Shown one piece after another: positions 44,015 through 54,900 of a stretch of 64,000 nucleotides of DNA. This DNA comes from Mesorhizobium sp. B2-4-15. GTDB taxonomy: Bacteria; Pseudomonadota; Alphaproteobacteria; Rhizobiales; Rhizobiaceae. The stretch covers positions 186,001 through 250,000 of the forward strand of contig NZ_VFUZ01000005.1 of assembly GCF_006658505.1 (NCBI RefSeq), read 5' to 3'. The notes beneath the pieces are model-generated. The model ran no database searches. It was not told the origin of the DNA and was given only the letters and a program-made list of their open reading frames with translations. Numbering within the stretch: the stretch's first letter is position 1; every line of letters begins with the position of its first letter. A program made the translations under genes and the position numbers.

Positions 44015-46570
44015 ATGCCGGGGCAATACCCGCACGGAGCGGGACGGGCCGTTTCCGGCGGCCATGACGATTCGGGGACCACAGGCTCCCCAACACGGCG
44101 CGGGCGTCTTTCATGGCGTGGCCGCGCTGGACTGTTGCTTGCCGGCTCCACGCTTGCCAGTCCCTTGCTTGGCGCGGTGGCACGTGCCCAGGGCGCTGGC
44201 GTACCGGCAGCCGGTCTATCAATCAGCACGATCGAGGTGATGCAGCTTGCCGTGTTCGTCGGCGTGACGGGCGCGGCCTTTCTGTCGGCCATCGTTCTCA
44301 TCCGCGAACGGGCCCGCACCTCGGCGGAAAATGTCGAACTGAGAAGCCGCATCGCCGACGTCAACGCGGCGCTGCGCCGTTCGGAAGCGTTGCTCAATCT
44401 GCGCGACCAGCGTGTGGTCGTCTGGGCTGCCGAGAACAAGAAGCCCGAACTCATCGGCACCTTGCCGGTCGAAAGCGGCGCGCCTGAGGAGCGGGCGGCT
44501 TTCCTGGCCTTCGGCCGCTGGTTGATGCCGCGCTCGGCGGCGGCGCTCGAGCATGCCGTCGCGGGCTTGCGCGAAAAGGCGAGGCCCTTCGACCTCATCA
44601 TCGAATCCCAAGCCGGCGCTCCGCTCGAAGTGCATGGCCGCAAGAGCGCGGCGCACATACTGGTGCGGTTTGTCTCGCTTTCCGAGACACAGCGAAGCCA
44701 GGCCCGGCTGAAGATCGACAACCAGCGGCTGGCCGCCGATCATGACACGCTGATCGGTCTGCTCGAGGCGCTGAAGATGCCGGCATGGCTGCGCGACGAG
44801 CACGGGCGGCTGAAATGGGTCAACCGGGCCTATGCCGACGCCGTCGAAGCCGAGAGCGCGGAAGCCGCCGTCCGTGATGCCAAGGAGTTCCTCGGCGGCC
44901 AGGCACGTGAGACAATCGCCGCGCAGCACAAATCGCACCCGGTTTTCGAGCAGTCGCTTTCGACGGTGATCGAGGGCGACCGCCGCGTGTTCGCGGTGAC
45001 CGACTTCGCCGGCGCCGACGGCTCGGCCGGCCTTGCCTGCGACACCAGCGCCATTGAGACCATTCGCGGCGAATATGAGCGCACGGTGCGCAGCCACGCC
45101 GACACGCTCGACCAGCTCAACACCGCGGTCGCCATCTTCGACACCGACGAGAAGCTGCGCTTCTTCAATCAGGCGTTCCAGAAACTGTGGGGGCTCGACA
45201 GCGGCTTCCTGCATAGCGCGCCAGACAATGCGCTGCTGCTCGACCGGCTGCGCAGCGAGGGCAAGATCGCCGAACAGCCCGAATGGCGCCGCTGGAAGGA
45301 AGGCCTGCTCGGCGCCTACCGCGCGGTGGAATCGCAGGAGCACTGGTGGCATCTGCCCGACGGCAAGACCATCCGCGTCGTCGCCAATCCGCAGCCCAAG
45401 GGCGGCGTCACCTGGGTGTTCGAGAACCTGACCGAGAAGATGGACCTGGAGAGCCGCTACCGCACCGCGGTGCGGGTCCAGGGCGAAACGCTGGACAACC
45501 TCGCCGAGGGCGTTGCCGTGTTCGGCCCGGATGGCAGGCTGCGGCTATCGAACCCGGCCTTCGCCGCGCTGTGGGGACTTGGGGCGGACGCCGCCAAGCC
45601 CAATGTGCACGTCTCGACCATACGCGACCTTTGCGACCGGCAGACGGCGGACAGCCCCTGGCCCGGTTTCGTCGCCGCCATCACCGGGTTCGACGACGAG
45701 CGCCGCGACCGCCATGGCCAGACCGAGCTCAACAACGGCACCGTGCTGCGTTACGCCGTGATCCCCTTGCCCAACGGCCAGGTGATGATGACCTTCGTCG
45801 ACGTCACCGACAGCGTCCATGTCGAACGCGCGCTGAAGGACAAGAACGAGGCCCTGGAAAAATCGGACCAGCTCAAGAACGACTTCGTCCAGCACGTGTC
45901 CTACGAATTGCGTTCGCCGCTGACCAACATCATCGGCTTCACCGAACTTCTGTCCTTGCCGACGACCGGCCCGCTCAACCAGAAACAGCGCGAATATGTC
46001 GAGCATGTCGGCTCGTCCTCCTCGGTGCTGCTGACCATCGTCAACGACATACTCGATCTCGCGACCGTCGATGCCGGCATCATGCAGCTCGACATCTCCG
46101 AGGTTCATGTCGACCGCACCATCGCGGCTGCCGCCGAACTGATCGCCGATCGGTTGCAGGAGCATTCGATCCGTCTCGAGGTCAATGCCGCCGAGGCGCC
46201 GAAGACGTTCCACGGCGACGAAACCCGCATCCGGCAGATCCTCTATAATTTGCTCAGCAACGCCGCCAATTACGCCCCGGAGGCCAGCACCATCCGGCTC
46301 GCCTGCCGCCAGCTTGCGGACGGGGTGGAATTCTCGGTTCATGACGATGGCCCCGGCATGCCGCCGGATGTGCTCGATTCGGTGTTTCGCCGCTTCGAAC
46401 CGCGCGCCAATGGCGGACGTCGGCGCGGCGCGGGCCTCGGCCTGTCGATCGTCAAGAGCTTCGTAGAATTGCACGGCGGCGGCGTCCGCATCGAAACCGG
46501 CAAGGACAAGGGCACGACCGTCATCTGCACCTTCCCCGACATGCCGGGCATGCGCGCCGCGGCCGAGTAG
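44015..46570 (+). CDS. divL: DivL-type cell-cycle pseudokinase with Tyr at the phospho-acceptor site
   Basis: 851 aa. N-terminal signal/anchor and a membrane helix near residues 78-98, three PAS-like regions (about 240-340, 360-480, 500-600), then a HisKA/HATPase module. The H-box reads H-V-S-Y-E-L-R-S-P-L, so the position normally held by the phosphorylated His is Tyr630; this substitution defines DivL of Caulobacter. The ATPase part is complete (N-L-L-S-N-A-A-N, D-D-G-P-G-M, G-A-G-L-G-L-S-I). DivL receives DivK state and controls CckA. ATG 44015 has gagagga upstream; TTG 43985 is unlikely. Followed closely by tsaE as in other alphaproteobacteria. Confidence 0.85.
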   Translation: MPGQYPHGAGRAVSGGHDDSGTTGSPTRRGRLSWRGRAGLLLAGSTLASPLLGAVARAQGAGVPAAGLSISTIEVMQLAVFVGVTGAAFLSAIVLIRERARTSAENVELRSRIADVNAALRRSEALLNLRDQRVVVWAAENKKPELIGTLPVESGAPEERAAFLAFGRWLMPRSAAALEHAVAGLREKARPFDLIIESQAGAPLEVHGRKSAAHILVRFVSLSETQRSQARLKIDNQRLAADHDTLIGLLEALKMPAWLRDEHGRLKWVNRAYADAVEAESAEAAVRDAKEFLGGQARETIAAQHKSHPVFEQSLSTVIEGDRRVFAVTDFAGADGSAGLACDTSAIETIRGEYERTVRSHADTLDQLNTAVAIFDTDEKLRFFNQAFQKLWGLDSGFLHSAPDNALLLDRLRSEGKIAEQPEWRRWKEGLLGAYRAVESQEHWWHLPDGKTIRVVANPQPKGGVTWVFENLTEKMDLESRYRTAVRVQGETLDNLAEGVAVFGPDGRLRLSNPAFAALWGLGADAAKPNVHVSTIRDLCDRQTADSPWPGFVAAITGFDDERRDRHGQTELNNGTVLRYAVIPLPNGQVMMTFVDVTDSVHVERALKDKNEALEKSDQLKNDFVQHVSYELRSPLTNIIGFTELLSLPTTGPLNQKQREYVEHVGSSSSVLLTIVNDILDLATVDAGIMQLDISEVHVDRTIAAAAELIADRLQEHSIRLEVNAAEAPKTFHGDETRIRQILYNLLSNAANYAPEASTIRLACRQLADGVEFSVHDDGPGMPPDVLDSVFRRFEPRANGGRRRGAGLGLSIVKSFVELHGGGVRIETGKDKGTTVICTFPDMPGMRAAAE

Positions 46571-46578
46571 CGCGTTCG

Positions 46579-48087
46579 ATGACGGAACCGGTGCTCGAGC
46601 GTCTGCTCGCCGACGAGATACAGACGGCGCGGCTGGGCGAGGATCTGGCGCTGGCACTGCGCGTGGGCGACGTGCTGGCGCTCAAGGGCGATCTCGGCGC
46701 CGGCAAGTCAACGCTGGCGCGGGCGCTGATCCGGACGTTGGCGGACGATGCCGGCCTCGACGTGCCGAGCCCGACCTTTACGCTGGTGCAGAGCTACGAC
46801 ACGCGCATTCCGGTCCATCATTTCGACCTCTACCGCCTGTCGTCGGCGCGCGAGCTCGACGAACTCGGTTTCGAGGAAGCCCTGACGCAAGGTGCCGCCC
46901 TTCTCGAATGGCCGGAACGGGCCGAAGGCGAACTGCCGAAAACGACCGTCCTGATCGAACTCGTCCAGCATGGCGAAGGCCGCCTGGCGCGTCTGTCGGG
47001 GCAAGGGGCGGCTTTCGACCGCGCGGCGCGATCGCTGGCCATGCGCGGTTTCCTGGAAAGCGCCGGCTGGGGCGAAGCCCACCGCCGCCATTTCATCGGC
47101 GATGCCTCGGCCCGCTCCTATGAGATCGTGACACTTGCCGGTCGGGAACAGGTGCTGATGAATTCGCCACGGCTGGTGCTCGGCCCGCCGGTGCGTGACG
47201 GCAAACCCTATGCGGTGATTGCCCACACCGCCCAGTCGGTCTCCGCTTTCGTCGCCATCGACCGCGCCTTGAAAGCCGGCGGTGTCAGTGTCCCCGAAAT
47301 CCTTGCAGAGGACCTGGACCAGGGCTTCCTCCTGCTCGAACATCTCGGTACGCAAGGTTTTCTCGGCAAGGAGGGCGAGCCTGTTGCCGCGCGCTACGCA
47401 GCGGCGGCCGAACTGCTGGCCATGATGCATGGCAAGAGCTGGCCGCGGCGTCTTGAAGCGGCACCGAACCGCTTCCACGACGTGCCGCCGTTCGACCGTG
47501 ACGCCATGATGATCGAAGCCGACCTGCTGGTCGACTGGTATGTGCCGGCGATATCGGGCGGCCCGGCCAGCGACGACCTGCGGACGGGTTACACCAGGGA
47601 ATGGAACGCGCTTTTCGACCGGTTGCAGGGCAGCGAATACACGCTGATGCTGCGCGACTTCCATTCGCCCAACATCATCTGGCGCGGCCACCGCTCCGGC
47701 CATGACCGGCTGGGCATCGTCGATTTCCAGGACGCGTTGATCGGACCTTCGGCCTATGACGTCGCCTCGCTCGCCATGGACGCCCGCGTCACCATTTCGC
47801 CGGAGATCGAGAAGCAGACGCTCGATGCCTATGTGGCAGCGCGCCGTGCAGCGGGTGTCTTCGACGAAGAGAGTTTCCTGGAGGCCTATGCAATCATGGC
47901 CGCGCAGCGCAATTCCAAGATCCTCGGCATTTTCGTGCGCCTCGAAAAGCGGGACGGCAAACCCTATTATCTCAGGCACCTGCCGCGCATCCGCGACTAT
48001 CTGCGCAGGGCGCTGTCGCATCCCGCGCTCGCCAGCCTGCGGGATTTCTACGACACGCATGGGCTGCTTGAGGAACGAACGCTGTGA
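46579..48087 (+). CDS. tsaE-amgK: TsaE-AmgK fusion (tRNA t6A ATPase plus amino-sugar kinase)
   Basis: 502 aa with two enzymes in one chain. Residues 1-155 are TsaE, the ATPase needed for t6A37 modification of tRNA: Walker A G-D-L-G-A-G-K-S-T, S-P-T-F-T-L-V and H-F-D-L-Y-R. Residues about 165-502 are an APH-fold sugar kinase: L-R-D-F-H-S-P-N catalytic loop and G-I-V-D-F-Q-D-A metal site, matching AmgK, which phosphorylates MurNAc/GlcNAc at the anomeric position. The next gene is the MurU-type partner and overlaps by four bases, supporting the kinase call. Confidence 0.9.
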   Translation: MTEPVLERLLADEIQTARLGEDLALALRVGDVLALKGDLGAGKSTLARALIRTLADDAGLDVPSPTFTLVQSYDTRIPVHHFDLYRLSSARELDELGFEEALTQGAALLEWPERAEGELPKTTVLIELVQHGEGRLARLSGQGAAFDRAARSLAMRGFLESAGWGEAHRRHFIGDASARSYEIVTLAGREQVLMNSPRLVLGPPVRDGKPYAVIAHTAQSVSAFVAIDRALKAGGVSVPEILAEDLDQGFLLLEHLGTQGFLGKEGEPVAARYAAAAELLAMMHGKSWPRRLEAAPNRFHDVPPFDRDAMMIEADLLVDWYVPAISGGPASDDLRTGYTREWNALFDRLQGSEYTLMLRDFHSPNIIWRGHRSGHDRLGIVDFQDALIGPSAYDVASLAMDARVTISPEIEKQTLDAYVAARRAAGVFDEESFLEAYAIMAAQRNSKILGIFVRLEKRDGKPYYLRHLPRIRDYLRRALSHPALASLRDFYDTHGLLEERTL

Positions 48088-48812
48088 CAGCAAGACCGGA
48101 CACCGCCATCGTACTTGCCGCCGGGCTCGGCAAGCGCATGCGGCCGATCACCGACACGATCCCCAAGCCGCTGGTCACGATCGCCGGCAAGACGCTGCTT
48201 GACTGGGGCCTCGACAGCCTGGCCGCCGCCGGCGTCGTCAAGGCCGTGGTCAACGTCCATTATTTTCCCGAACAGATCGTCGCCCATGTCGCCGCGCGCC
48301 GCGCGCCGCGGATCATCATTTCCGACGAGAGCGAACGGCTGCTCGATTCCGCCGGCGGCATCGTCAAGGCGCTGCCAGAGTTGGGTGGAGAACCCTTCTA
48401 CCTCCTCAACGCCGACACATTCTGGATCGACCACGGCCCGCTCAATCTCGGCCGCCTCGCCCTTGCATGGGACGCGGCGAAAATGGATATTCTGCTGATG
48501 CTGGCGGACCTCCATCAGGCGACAGGACATTGTGGCAGCACCGATTTCCTGGTGGCGCCGGACGGTGCGTTGCGGCGTTCAAAAGGCGATCCGGCAGGCC
48601 TGATCTATGCCGGCGCCGCGATCATCCATCCGCGCCTGTTCAAGGACGCGCCGACCGAACCGCATTCGCTCAACGCCTATTTCGACAAGGCCATTGCCGC
48701 CGACCGCCTGTACGGCATGCCGATGCAGGGCCATTGGATCACCGTCGGCATACCCGATGCCATCCCGCTTGCCGAAGCAGCGGTCGCCAGCGCGCTAACC
48801 GAGCCGCAATGA
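48084..48812 (+). CDS. murU: MurNAc-1-phosphate uridylyltransferase-like nucleotidyltransferase
   Basis: 242 aa. The nucleotidyltransferase signature is visible: L-A-A-G-L-G-K-R-M-R-P-I-T, P-K-P-L-V-T, then N-A-D-T-F-W in place of the usual metal-binding D-x-D region. With AmgK upstream it forms the anabolic recycling route that turns MurNAc into UDP-MurNAc and bypasses de novo synthesis, so it can lower fosfomycin sensitivity. Start GTG 48084 overlaps the previous stop (GTGA); its own stop overlaps addB. Confidence 0.87.
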   Translation: MTARPDTAIVLAAGLGKRMRPITDTIPKPLVTIAGKTLLDWGLDSLAAAGVVKAVVNVHYFPEQIVAHVAARRAPRIIISDESERLLDSAGGIVKALPELGGEPFYLLNADTFWIDHGPLNLGRLALAWDAAKMDILLMLADLHQATGHCGSTDFLVAPDGALRRSKGDPAGLIYAGAAIIHPRLFKDAPTEPHSLNAYFDKAIAADRLYGMPMQGHWITVGIPDAIPLAEAAVASALTEPQ

Positions 48813-51800
48813 GCGGCCCAAGCCGCGTTTTCTCGATCCCCCCTGGAGCGCCGTTTCTGCCGACGCTGGCCGAGGCGCTGCTTGCCGGCCGGCTGGTTCC
48901 GGGGTTCCGTTTCGATGGCGATCCGCTCGCCTTGGCCGATGTCACCATCTATGTGCCGACGCGCCGCGCCGCGCGGGCTCTGCGTGGGGTCTTCGTCGAC
49001 AGCTTGAAAGCACGCGGCGGTGGCGGTTCGGCGATCCTGCCGGTCATTCGTCCGCTCGGCGAGTTCGACGAGGACGAGGCCGCGTTCGACGCCGAGCCGT
49101 CGGCGGCAATCGATCTTGCGCCACCGATCGCCGCGACCGAGCGCCTGTTGCTGCTGACGCCGCTGGTGCGGGCATGGAAACGCAGGCTGCCCGCTCACGT
49201 CGCCGCCCTCTTCGCCGAGGAAATCGTCATCCCGGCCTCGACCGCCGATGCGATCTGGCTGGCGCGCGATCTCGCTGCATTGATGGACGAGATCGAGACG
49301 GAAGGCACCGACTGGAGCAAGCTCGCCGACCTGGTGACCGGCAACCTTGCCGGATGGTGGCAGGTGACGCTCGAATTTCTCGGCATCGTCACCGATGCCT
49401 GGCCGAGGTTTCTTAGAGAGAGCGACCGCTCCAATCCGGCCGCGCACCGCAGCGCGCTGATCCGCACCGAGGCGGCGCGGCTGCGGCGCAATCCGCCGGT
49501 CGGGCCGGTCATCGCCGCTGGGTCCACCGGCTCGATACCTGCCACGGCCGAATTGCTTGCCGCGATTGCTGGCTTGCCGGGCGGCGCCATCGTGCTGCCC
49601 GGGCTCGACCGGACGCTGGACGAAGCGTCCTTCCAGGCGCTTGTCGCCCCTGGCGCGCGCCCGGCCGTGCTTGGCCATCCGCAATATGGCCTGGCCAGGC
49701 TGATCGGCAAGATCGGCGTGCTGCGCTCGGATGTCGAGGAGATCGGCACGGCCGAGCCGCAGCTTGCGCTTCGCGCCGCCCTCGTCGGCGAGGCACTGCG
49801 GCCGGCCGAGACCACCGAATTGTGGGCCGAGACCCGCAACGGGTTTTCGGCAGCCGATATTGCCGGCGCCTTTGCCGACGTGACGCTGCTCGAAGCGGCC
49901 AGCGAACGCGACGAAGCTATCGCCATCGCCGTCGCGCTCAAGCAGGCGGTCGAGGTACCGGGCCAAAGGGCGGCTCTCGTCACCGGCGACCGTGCGCTGG
50001 CGCGGCGCGTCTCGGTCGAGCTCAAACGCTTCGGCGTCGTCGCCGACGATTCCGGCGGCACCCCGCTTGCCAACACGCCCGCGGCCAGCCTGCTCCGGCT
50101 GATGCTCGAGGCAGTGTTCCGGCCTGGCGACCCGGTCGGCCTGCTGTCGCTGCTCAAGCACCCGCTGCTCGGCCTCGGGCTCGAACGCGCCAATGTGCGG
50201 CATGCGGCGGAACTGGTCGAACTGGTGGCACTGCGCGGCGGCACCGGCCGCCCCGACATTGCCTCGCTGCCGGAGCTGTTCGAGGCCCGCCTCACGGGAC
50301 TCGGCGATGATAGCCGCCCGCCCTTCTGGTTTGCCCGTCTCACCGTCCGCTCCATCGAGAATGCGCGAACCCTCCTCGCACGGCTGGCAGAAGCGCTGGC
50401 ACCGCTTTCGGTGTTTCGTGGTCAGCCGGATGCCGATCTTGCCGCGCTGGTCCGGGCGAGCGTCGAGACTCTGGAAAATCTCGGCCGCACCGCCGATGGC
50501 GGCCTTGGTGACCTCTACGCCGGCGATGCCGGCGACAAGCTCGCTGAACTGCTGCGCGGGCTTGTGTCGGCGTCGGCATCGCTGGCCTTTGCCGCCAGCG
50601 AATGGCCCGATGTCATGGACGCGCTGATCGCGCCCGAGACGGTCAAGCCGGCGCAGGGTACCGACAGGAACATCGCCATCTGGGGCGCGCTGGAGGCGCG
50701 GCTGCAGGATATCGACACGATGGTCATCGGCGGCCTCAACGAAGGCGTTTGGCCCCGCAAACCCGAGAGCGACCGCTTCATGTCGCGGCTGATGAAAACC
50801 GGCATCGATCTCGAACCGCCGGAACGGCGCATCGGCCTCGCCGCGCATGATTTCCAGATGGCCATGGGCGCTAAGAAAGTGGTGCTGGCGCGCTCGGCCC
50901 GCGCCGGCGACGCGCCCGCCGTGCCATCGCGCTGGCTGCAGCGGCTGCTGACCTTCATCGGCAACGAGCACGCAGCAGCACTGCGCCGGCGTGGCGACGA
51001 ATTGCTCGCCTGGGCGCGCGCGCTCGATACCGGCCCGAAGCTGGATTTCGCGCCGCGACCACAGCCGAAGCCGCCGCTGCCGGTGCGCCCAAGCCATTTC
51101 TCGGTCACCGAGATCGAAACCCTGCGCCGCGATCCTTACGCCGTCTATGCAAGGCGGATCCTCGGCCTGATGCCGCTCGATCCGCTCATCCGCGATCCCG
51201 GTGCGGCCGAGCGCGGCACACTGTTCCACGCCATCCTGCATCTCTTCTCGTCGCGCGTGGCCGATCCGCGCGCGTCCGACGCGCTCGCCAGCCTCATCGC
51301 CGCCGGCCGCGCGTGCTTTGCCGAGGCAGCGCTTCCAGCCGATGTCGAGGCGGTGTGGTGGCCGCGCTTCGAGAAGCTCGCCGCCAACATCATCGAGTGG
51401 GAGCGCACGCGCGCCGATGCGGTGGTCCGGCGTCATGCCGAGGAGCGAGCCGGCAAGACCGTCGTCGGCCAGTCCGGCGTGACGCTGTCCGGCTACGCCG
51501 ACCGTGTCGATCTGCTGGCCGGCGGCATGGCCGACATACTGGATTACAAGACCGGCTCCTCACCATCCAAGGCGCAGGCGCACACGCTGCTGGCCCCGCA
51601 ACTGGCGCTGGAGGGCGCACTGCTCAAGCGCGGCGCCTTCAAGGATTTGGGCGCGCGCGAGCCCTCGCAGCTGGCCTTCGTGCGGCTGAAGCCGAATGGC
51701 GAGGTGTTCGAGGAGTCCATCCTCGAGCACAACCGCCAGCCGCGGACCGCGACCGATCTCGCCGAAGAGGCCTGGGCGCGGCTGGAGAAGCTGCTGATCC

Positions 51801-51943
51801 ATTATGCCAAGCCGGAGACCGGCTATCTATCGCGCGCGCTGCCGTTTCGCGAAGGCGAGACGGATGGCGACTACGACCATCTCGCCCGCGTGCTCGAATG
51901 GTCGGCCGGCGGCGATGCCGGTGACGAGGGAGGGGAGGCATGA
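48809..51943 (+). CDS. addB: AddB subunit of the AddAB helicase-nuclease
   Basis: 1044 aa, alphaproteobacterial length. AddAB resects double-strand breaks and produces the 3' end for RecA loading (RecBCD replacement). The N-terminal part begins F-S-I-P-P-G-A-P-F-L-P-T-L and has an inactive-type helicase fold (Y-V-P-T-R-R-A-A-R). The C-terminal nuclease has G-Y-A-D-R-V-D-L and D-I-L-D-Y-K-T-G with catalytic Asp and Lys. ATG 48809 overlaps the murU stop; the open frame extends upstream within murU but is not real there. Overlaps addA by four bases. Confidence 0.93.
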   Translation: MSGPSRVFSIPPGAPFLPTLAEALLAGRLVPGFRFDGDPLALADVTIYVPTRRAARALRGVFVDSLKARGGGGSAILPVIRPLGEFDEDEAAFDAEPSAAIDLAPPIAATERLLLLTPLVRAWKRRLPAHVAALFAEEIVIPASTADAIWLARDLAALMDEIETEGTDWSKLADLVTGNLAGWWQVTLEFLGIVTDAWPRFLRESDRSNPAAHRSALIRTEAARLRRNPPVGPVIAAGSTGSIPATAELLAAIAGLPGGAIVLPGLDRTLDEASFQALVAPGARPAVLGHPQYGLARLIGKIGVLRSDVEEIGTAEPQLALRAALVGEALRPAETTELWAETRNGFSAADIAGAFADVTLLEAASERDEAIAIAVALKQAVEVPGQRAALVTGDRALARRVSVELKRFGVVADDSGGTPLANTPAASLLRLMLEAVFRPGDPVGLLSLLKHPLLGLGLERANVRHAAELVELVALRGGTGRPDIASLPELFEARLTGLGDDSRPPFWFARLTVRSIENARTLLARLAEALAPLSVFRGQPDADLAALVRASVETLENLGRTADGGLGDLYAGDAGDKLAELLRGLVSASASLAFAASEWPDVMDALIAPETVKPAQGTDRNIAIWGALEARLQDIDTMVIGGLNEGVWPRKPESDRFMSRLMKTGIDLEPPERRIGLAAHDFQMAMGAKKVVLARSARAGDAPAVPSRWLQRLLTFIGNEHAAALRRRGDELLAWARALDTGPKLDFAPRPQPKPPLPVRPSHFSVTEIETLRRDPYAVYARRILGLMPLDPLIRDPGAAERGTLFHAILHLFSSRVADPRASDALASLIAAGRACFAEAALPADVEAVWWPRFEKLAANIIEWERTRADAVVRRHAEERAGKTVVGQSGVTLSGYADRVDLLAGGMADILDYKTGSSPSKAQAHTLLAPQLALEGALLKRGAFKDLGAREPSQLAFVRLKPNGEVFEESILEHNRQPRTATDLAEEAWARLEKLLIHYAKPETGYLSRALPFREGETDGDYDHLARVLEWSAGGDAGDEGGEA

Positions 51944-54900
51944 AGAAGGCCTATCCCGTCCCGAGCGACACCGCTTCAAGCCAATCCCGCGCCGCCGATC
52001 CCGGTAATTCCGCCTGGGTGTCGGCCAATGCCGGCTCGGGCAAGACCCATGTTCTGGCCCAGCGCGTCATACGGCTGCTGCTCAACGGCACCGACCCGTC
52101 GAAGATCCTGTGCCTGACCTATACGCGCGCAGCCGCCGCCAACATGTCGAACCGGGTCTTTTCCACGCTGTCGGACTGGACGGCGCTCGGCGACGCCGAA
52201 CTGGCCGTGAAGATCGAGGCGCTGGAGGGGCGCCGGCCCGACCGCGACACCATGCGCCGCGCGCGCCGCCTGTTCGCCGAAGCGCTGGAGACGCCCGGCG
52301 GACTGAAGATCCAGACCATCCACGCTTTCTGCGAATCCGTGCTCCACCAGTTTCCACTGGAAGCCAACATCCCGGCCCATTTCGAAATGCTCGACAGCCA
52401 GATGGAGGCATCGCTCTTCGCCACCGCGCGCCGCGAGATGATTTCGGCCGCCGGCGACAGGGACCTGGCCAACGCCTTCGCCACCGTGCTGGAACGTGGC
52501 GGTGAAGCCGGCCTAGATGCCCTGCTCGGCGAGATCGTGCGCAAGCGGGACGGGCTGCGGCTTTTCCTCGATGCGGTCGGGCTTGACGGCTTCCAGCCCT
52601 TGTTCGATGAATTCCATTTCCGCCCCGGCCAGACCGCCGAGGGCATAGCGGCCTCGGTGTGGCCGCTGCCGGGCTTCCTGCCCGACTATTTTGCCGGCTT
52701 TGTCCAGGCCGCCGAATCCACCGACGCCCGATCGGTGCTGAACAACATCCTTCCCTATGCACGCCAAGCCTTCGCGGAGGGCGATCCCGTTCGCAGGCTG
52801 CAATTGCTTGCCAGAGCCTTCCTCAAGACCGATGGCGCCCCCTACGATCCGGCAAATGCCTTCAAGAAAGCGCTGACCGACCGATTGCCGGACCTGGCCG
52901 AGCGCTATCGCTCGGCATCGGGCGCCATTATCGAAACCGTCGACCGGCTGGCGCTGTTCCGGATGCTGGAAGGCACGCGCGCGGCACTCACCATCGCCGA
53001 TTGGCTGATCGCCCGCTATGAAGTGCTGAAGCGTGGGCGCGGCTTTCTCGACTTCAACGACCTGATCACCCGGACGGTCAACCTGTTGGCACGGCCCGAT
53101 GCAGGCCCCTGGGTGCAGTACAAGCTCGATCAGGGCATCGACCACATCCTGCTCGACGAGGCGCAGGACACCAGTCCGGATCAGTGGGAGGTGGTGAAGC
53201 GGCTGGCCGAGGAATTCTTTGCCGGCTTCGGCGCACGCGACAGAATCCACCGCACGGTCTTTGCCGTCGGCGACGAGAAACAGTCGATCTATTCCTTCCA
53301 GGGGGCGGCGCCCGACTCCTTCGCCGATAGCCGGTTGTTGTTCGCCGGCCGCGTGCGCGATGCGGAGGCGTCGTTCGCCGACCTCAAGCTGACCTGGTCG
53401 TTCCGTTCGACCGATGACGTGCTGGCCGCCGTCGACCGCGTCTTTGCCGATCCTGTCGTTCGGCGCGGCATCAGCCACGATCCCGATCCGCTGAACCACA
53501 AGGCCATCCGCACCGATGCGCCGGGCTATGTCGAGGTGTGGCCGTCGATCGGCGCCGATATCGTCGACGAGCCCGACGACTGGACGCAGGCCATCGACCA
53601 TGCCCATGCGCCGGCGGTACGCGTTGCCGAGAATGTCGCGGCCACCATTGCCGGCTGGATCGGCAGCGGCGAGATCATCGAAGGCCGCGGCAAGCGGCTG
53701 CGGCCGGGCGACGTGCTGGTGCTGGTGCGCAAGCGCGACAGTTTCGTCCACGCACTGACGCGAGCGCTCAAACGCCGCGACATTCCGGTTGCTGGCGCCG
53801 ACCGGCTGAGCCTGCCCGGACATATCGCGGTCAAGGACCTGATCGCGCTCGGCCATCTCCTGATCCAGCCGCAGGACGATTTGTCGCTGGCCGCAATCCT
53901 GCGCAGTCCGATCTTCGACCTGCCGGAGGAGGCGCTTTTCACGCTCGCCGCGAAGAGGCCGCCCGGCCTGTCGCTGGCGGCGTCGCTGCGCCAGCAAGCC
54001 GAACAAAGCGAGCCCTTGGCAGCGGTCGTCGCCCAACTCGATGGCTGGGCCAGCGAAGCCGCCTTCAAGCCGGTGTTCGAGTTCTATGCCGGCCTGCTGG
54101 CACGCGATGGCGTGCGCCGGAAGATGATCGCCCGGCTCGGGCCGGAAGCCGGCGATATTCTCGATGAATTCCTGAGTTTCTGCCTTGCCGAGGAGCGGAC
54201 CGGCCTGCCTGGGCTGGAAGCCTTCCTGTCGACGCTGGAAAATGCCGGCCCCGAGATCAAGCGTGAGATGGACCAGACCCGCGACGAGGTCCGCGTCATG
54301 ACCGTGCACGCCGCCAAGGGTCTGGAAGCACCCGTTGTGTTCCTGGTCGATGGCGGCTCCGCCCCGTTCAGCGACCAGCATTTGCCACGCCTGATGCCTT
54401 TCGACGGCTCCGGCATGCACTGGAACGGCAAGGGTTATCTCTGGCGTTCGGCCAGCGATGTCGCCAACGGCTTTTCGAAAACGGCTGCGGCGCGAGCAAG
54501 GGAACTCGCCGACGACGAGTATCGCCGGCTGCTCTATGTCGGCATGACCCGCGCCGAGGACCGGCTGATCGTCTGTGGCTATCACGGCAAGCGGGCACCG
54601 AATGCCGGCACCTGGCATTCGATCGTCAGCCGCGCGCTGATCGGCGCGCCCGAGAGCGAACAGCGCGCGCATACCGCCACCGGCGAGCCGGTGCATCGTT
54701 TTCATGTCACCAATCTGCCACCGGTCGCGCCGAGCTCCGGTGAGCAGGCGCGGCAGGCCGATGCTTTCGGCCCGTCGCCGGCGACCTTGTTCCGGCCCTT
54801 GCCGCCCTTCGAGGACCTGCCGCGCCCGCTGTCGCCATCCGGCGCGTCGGCGCTGATCGATGAAGGCAAGGAGGCGGTGGTCGACAAGGCTTCACCGGTG

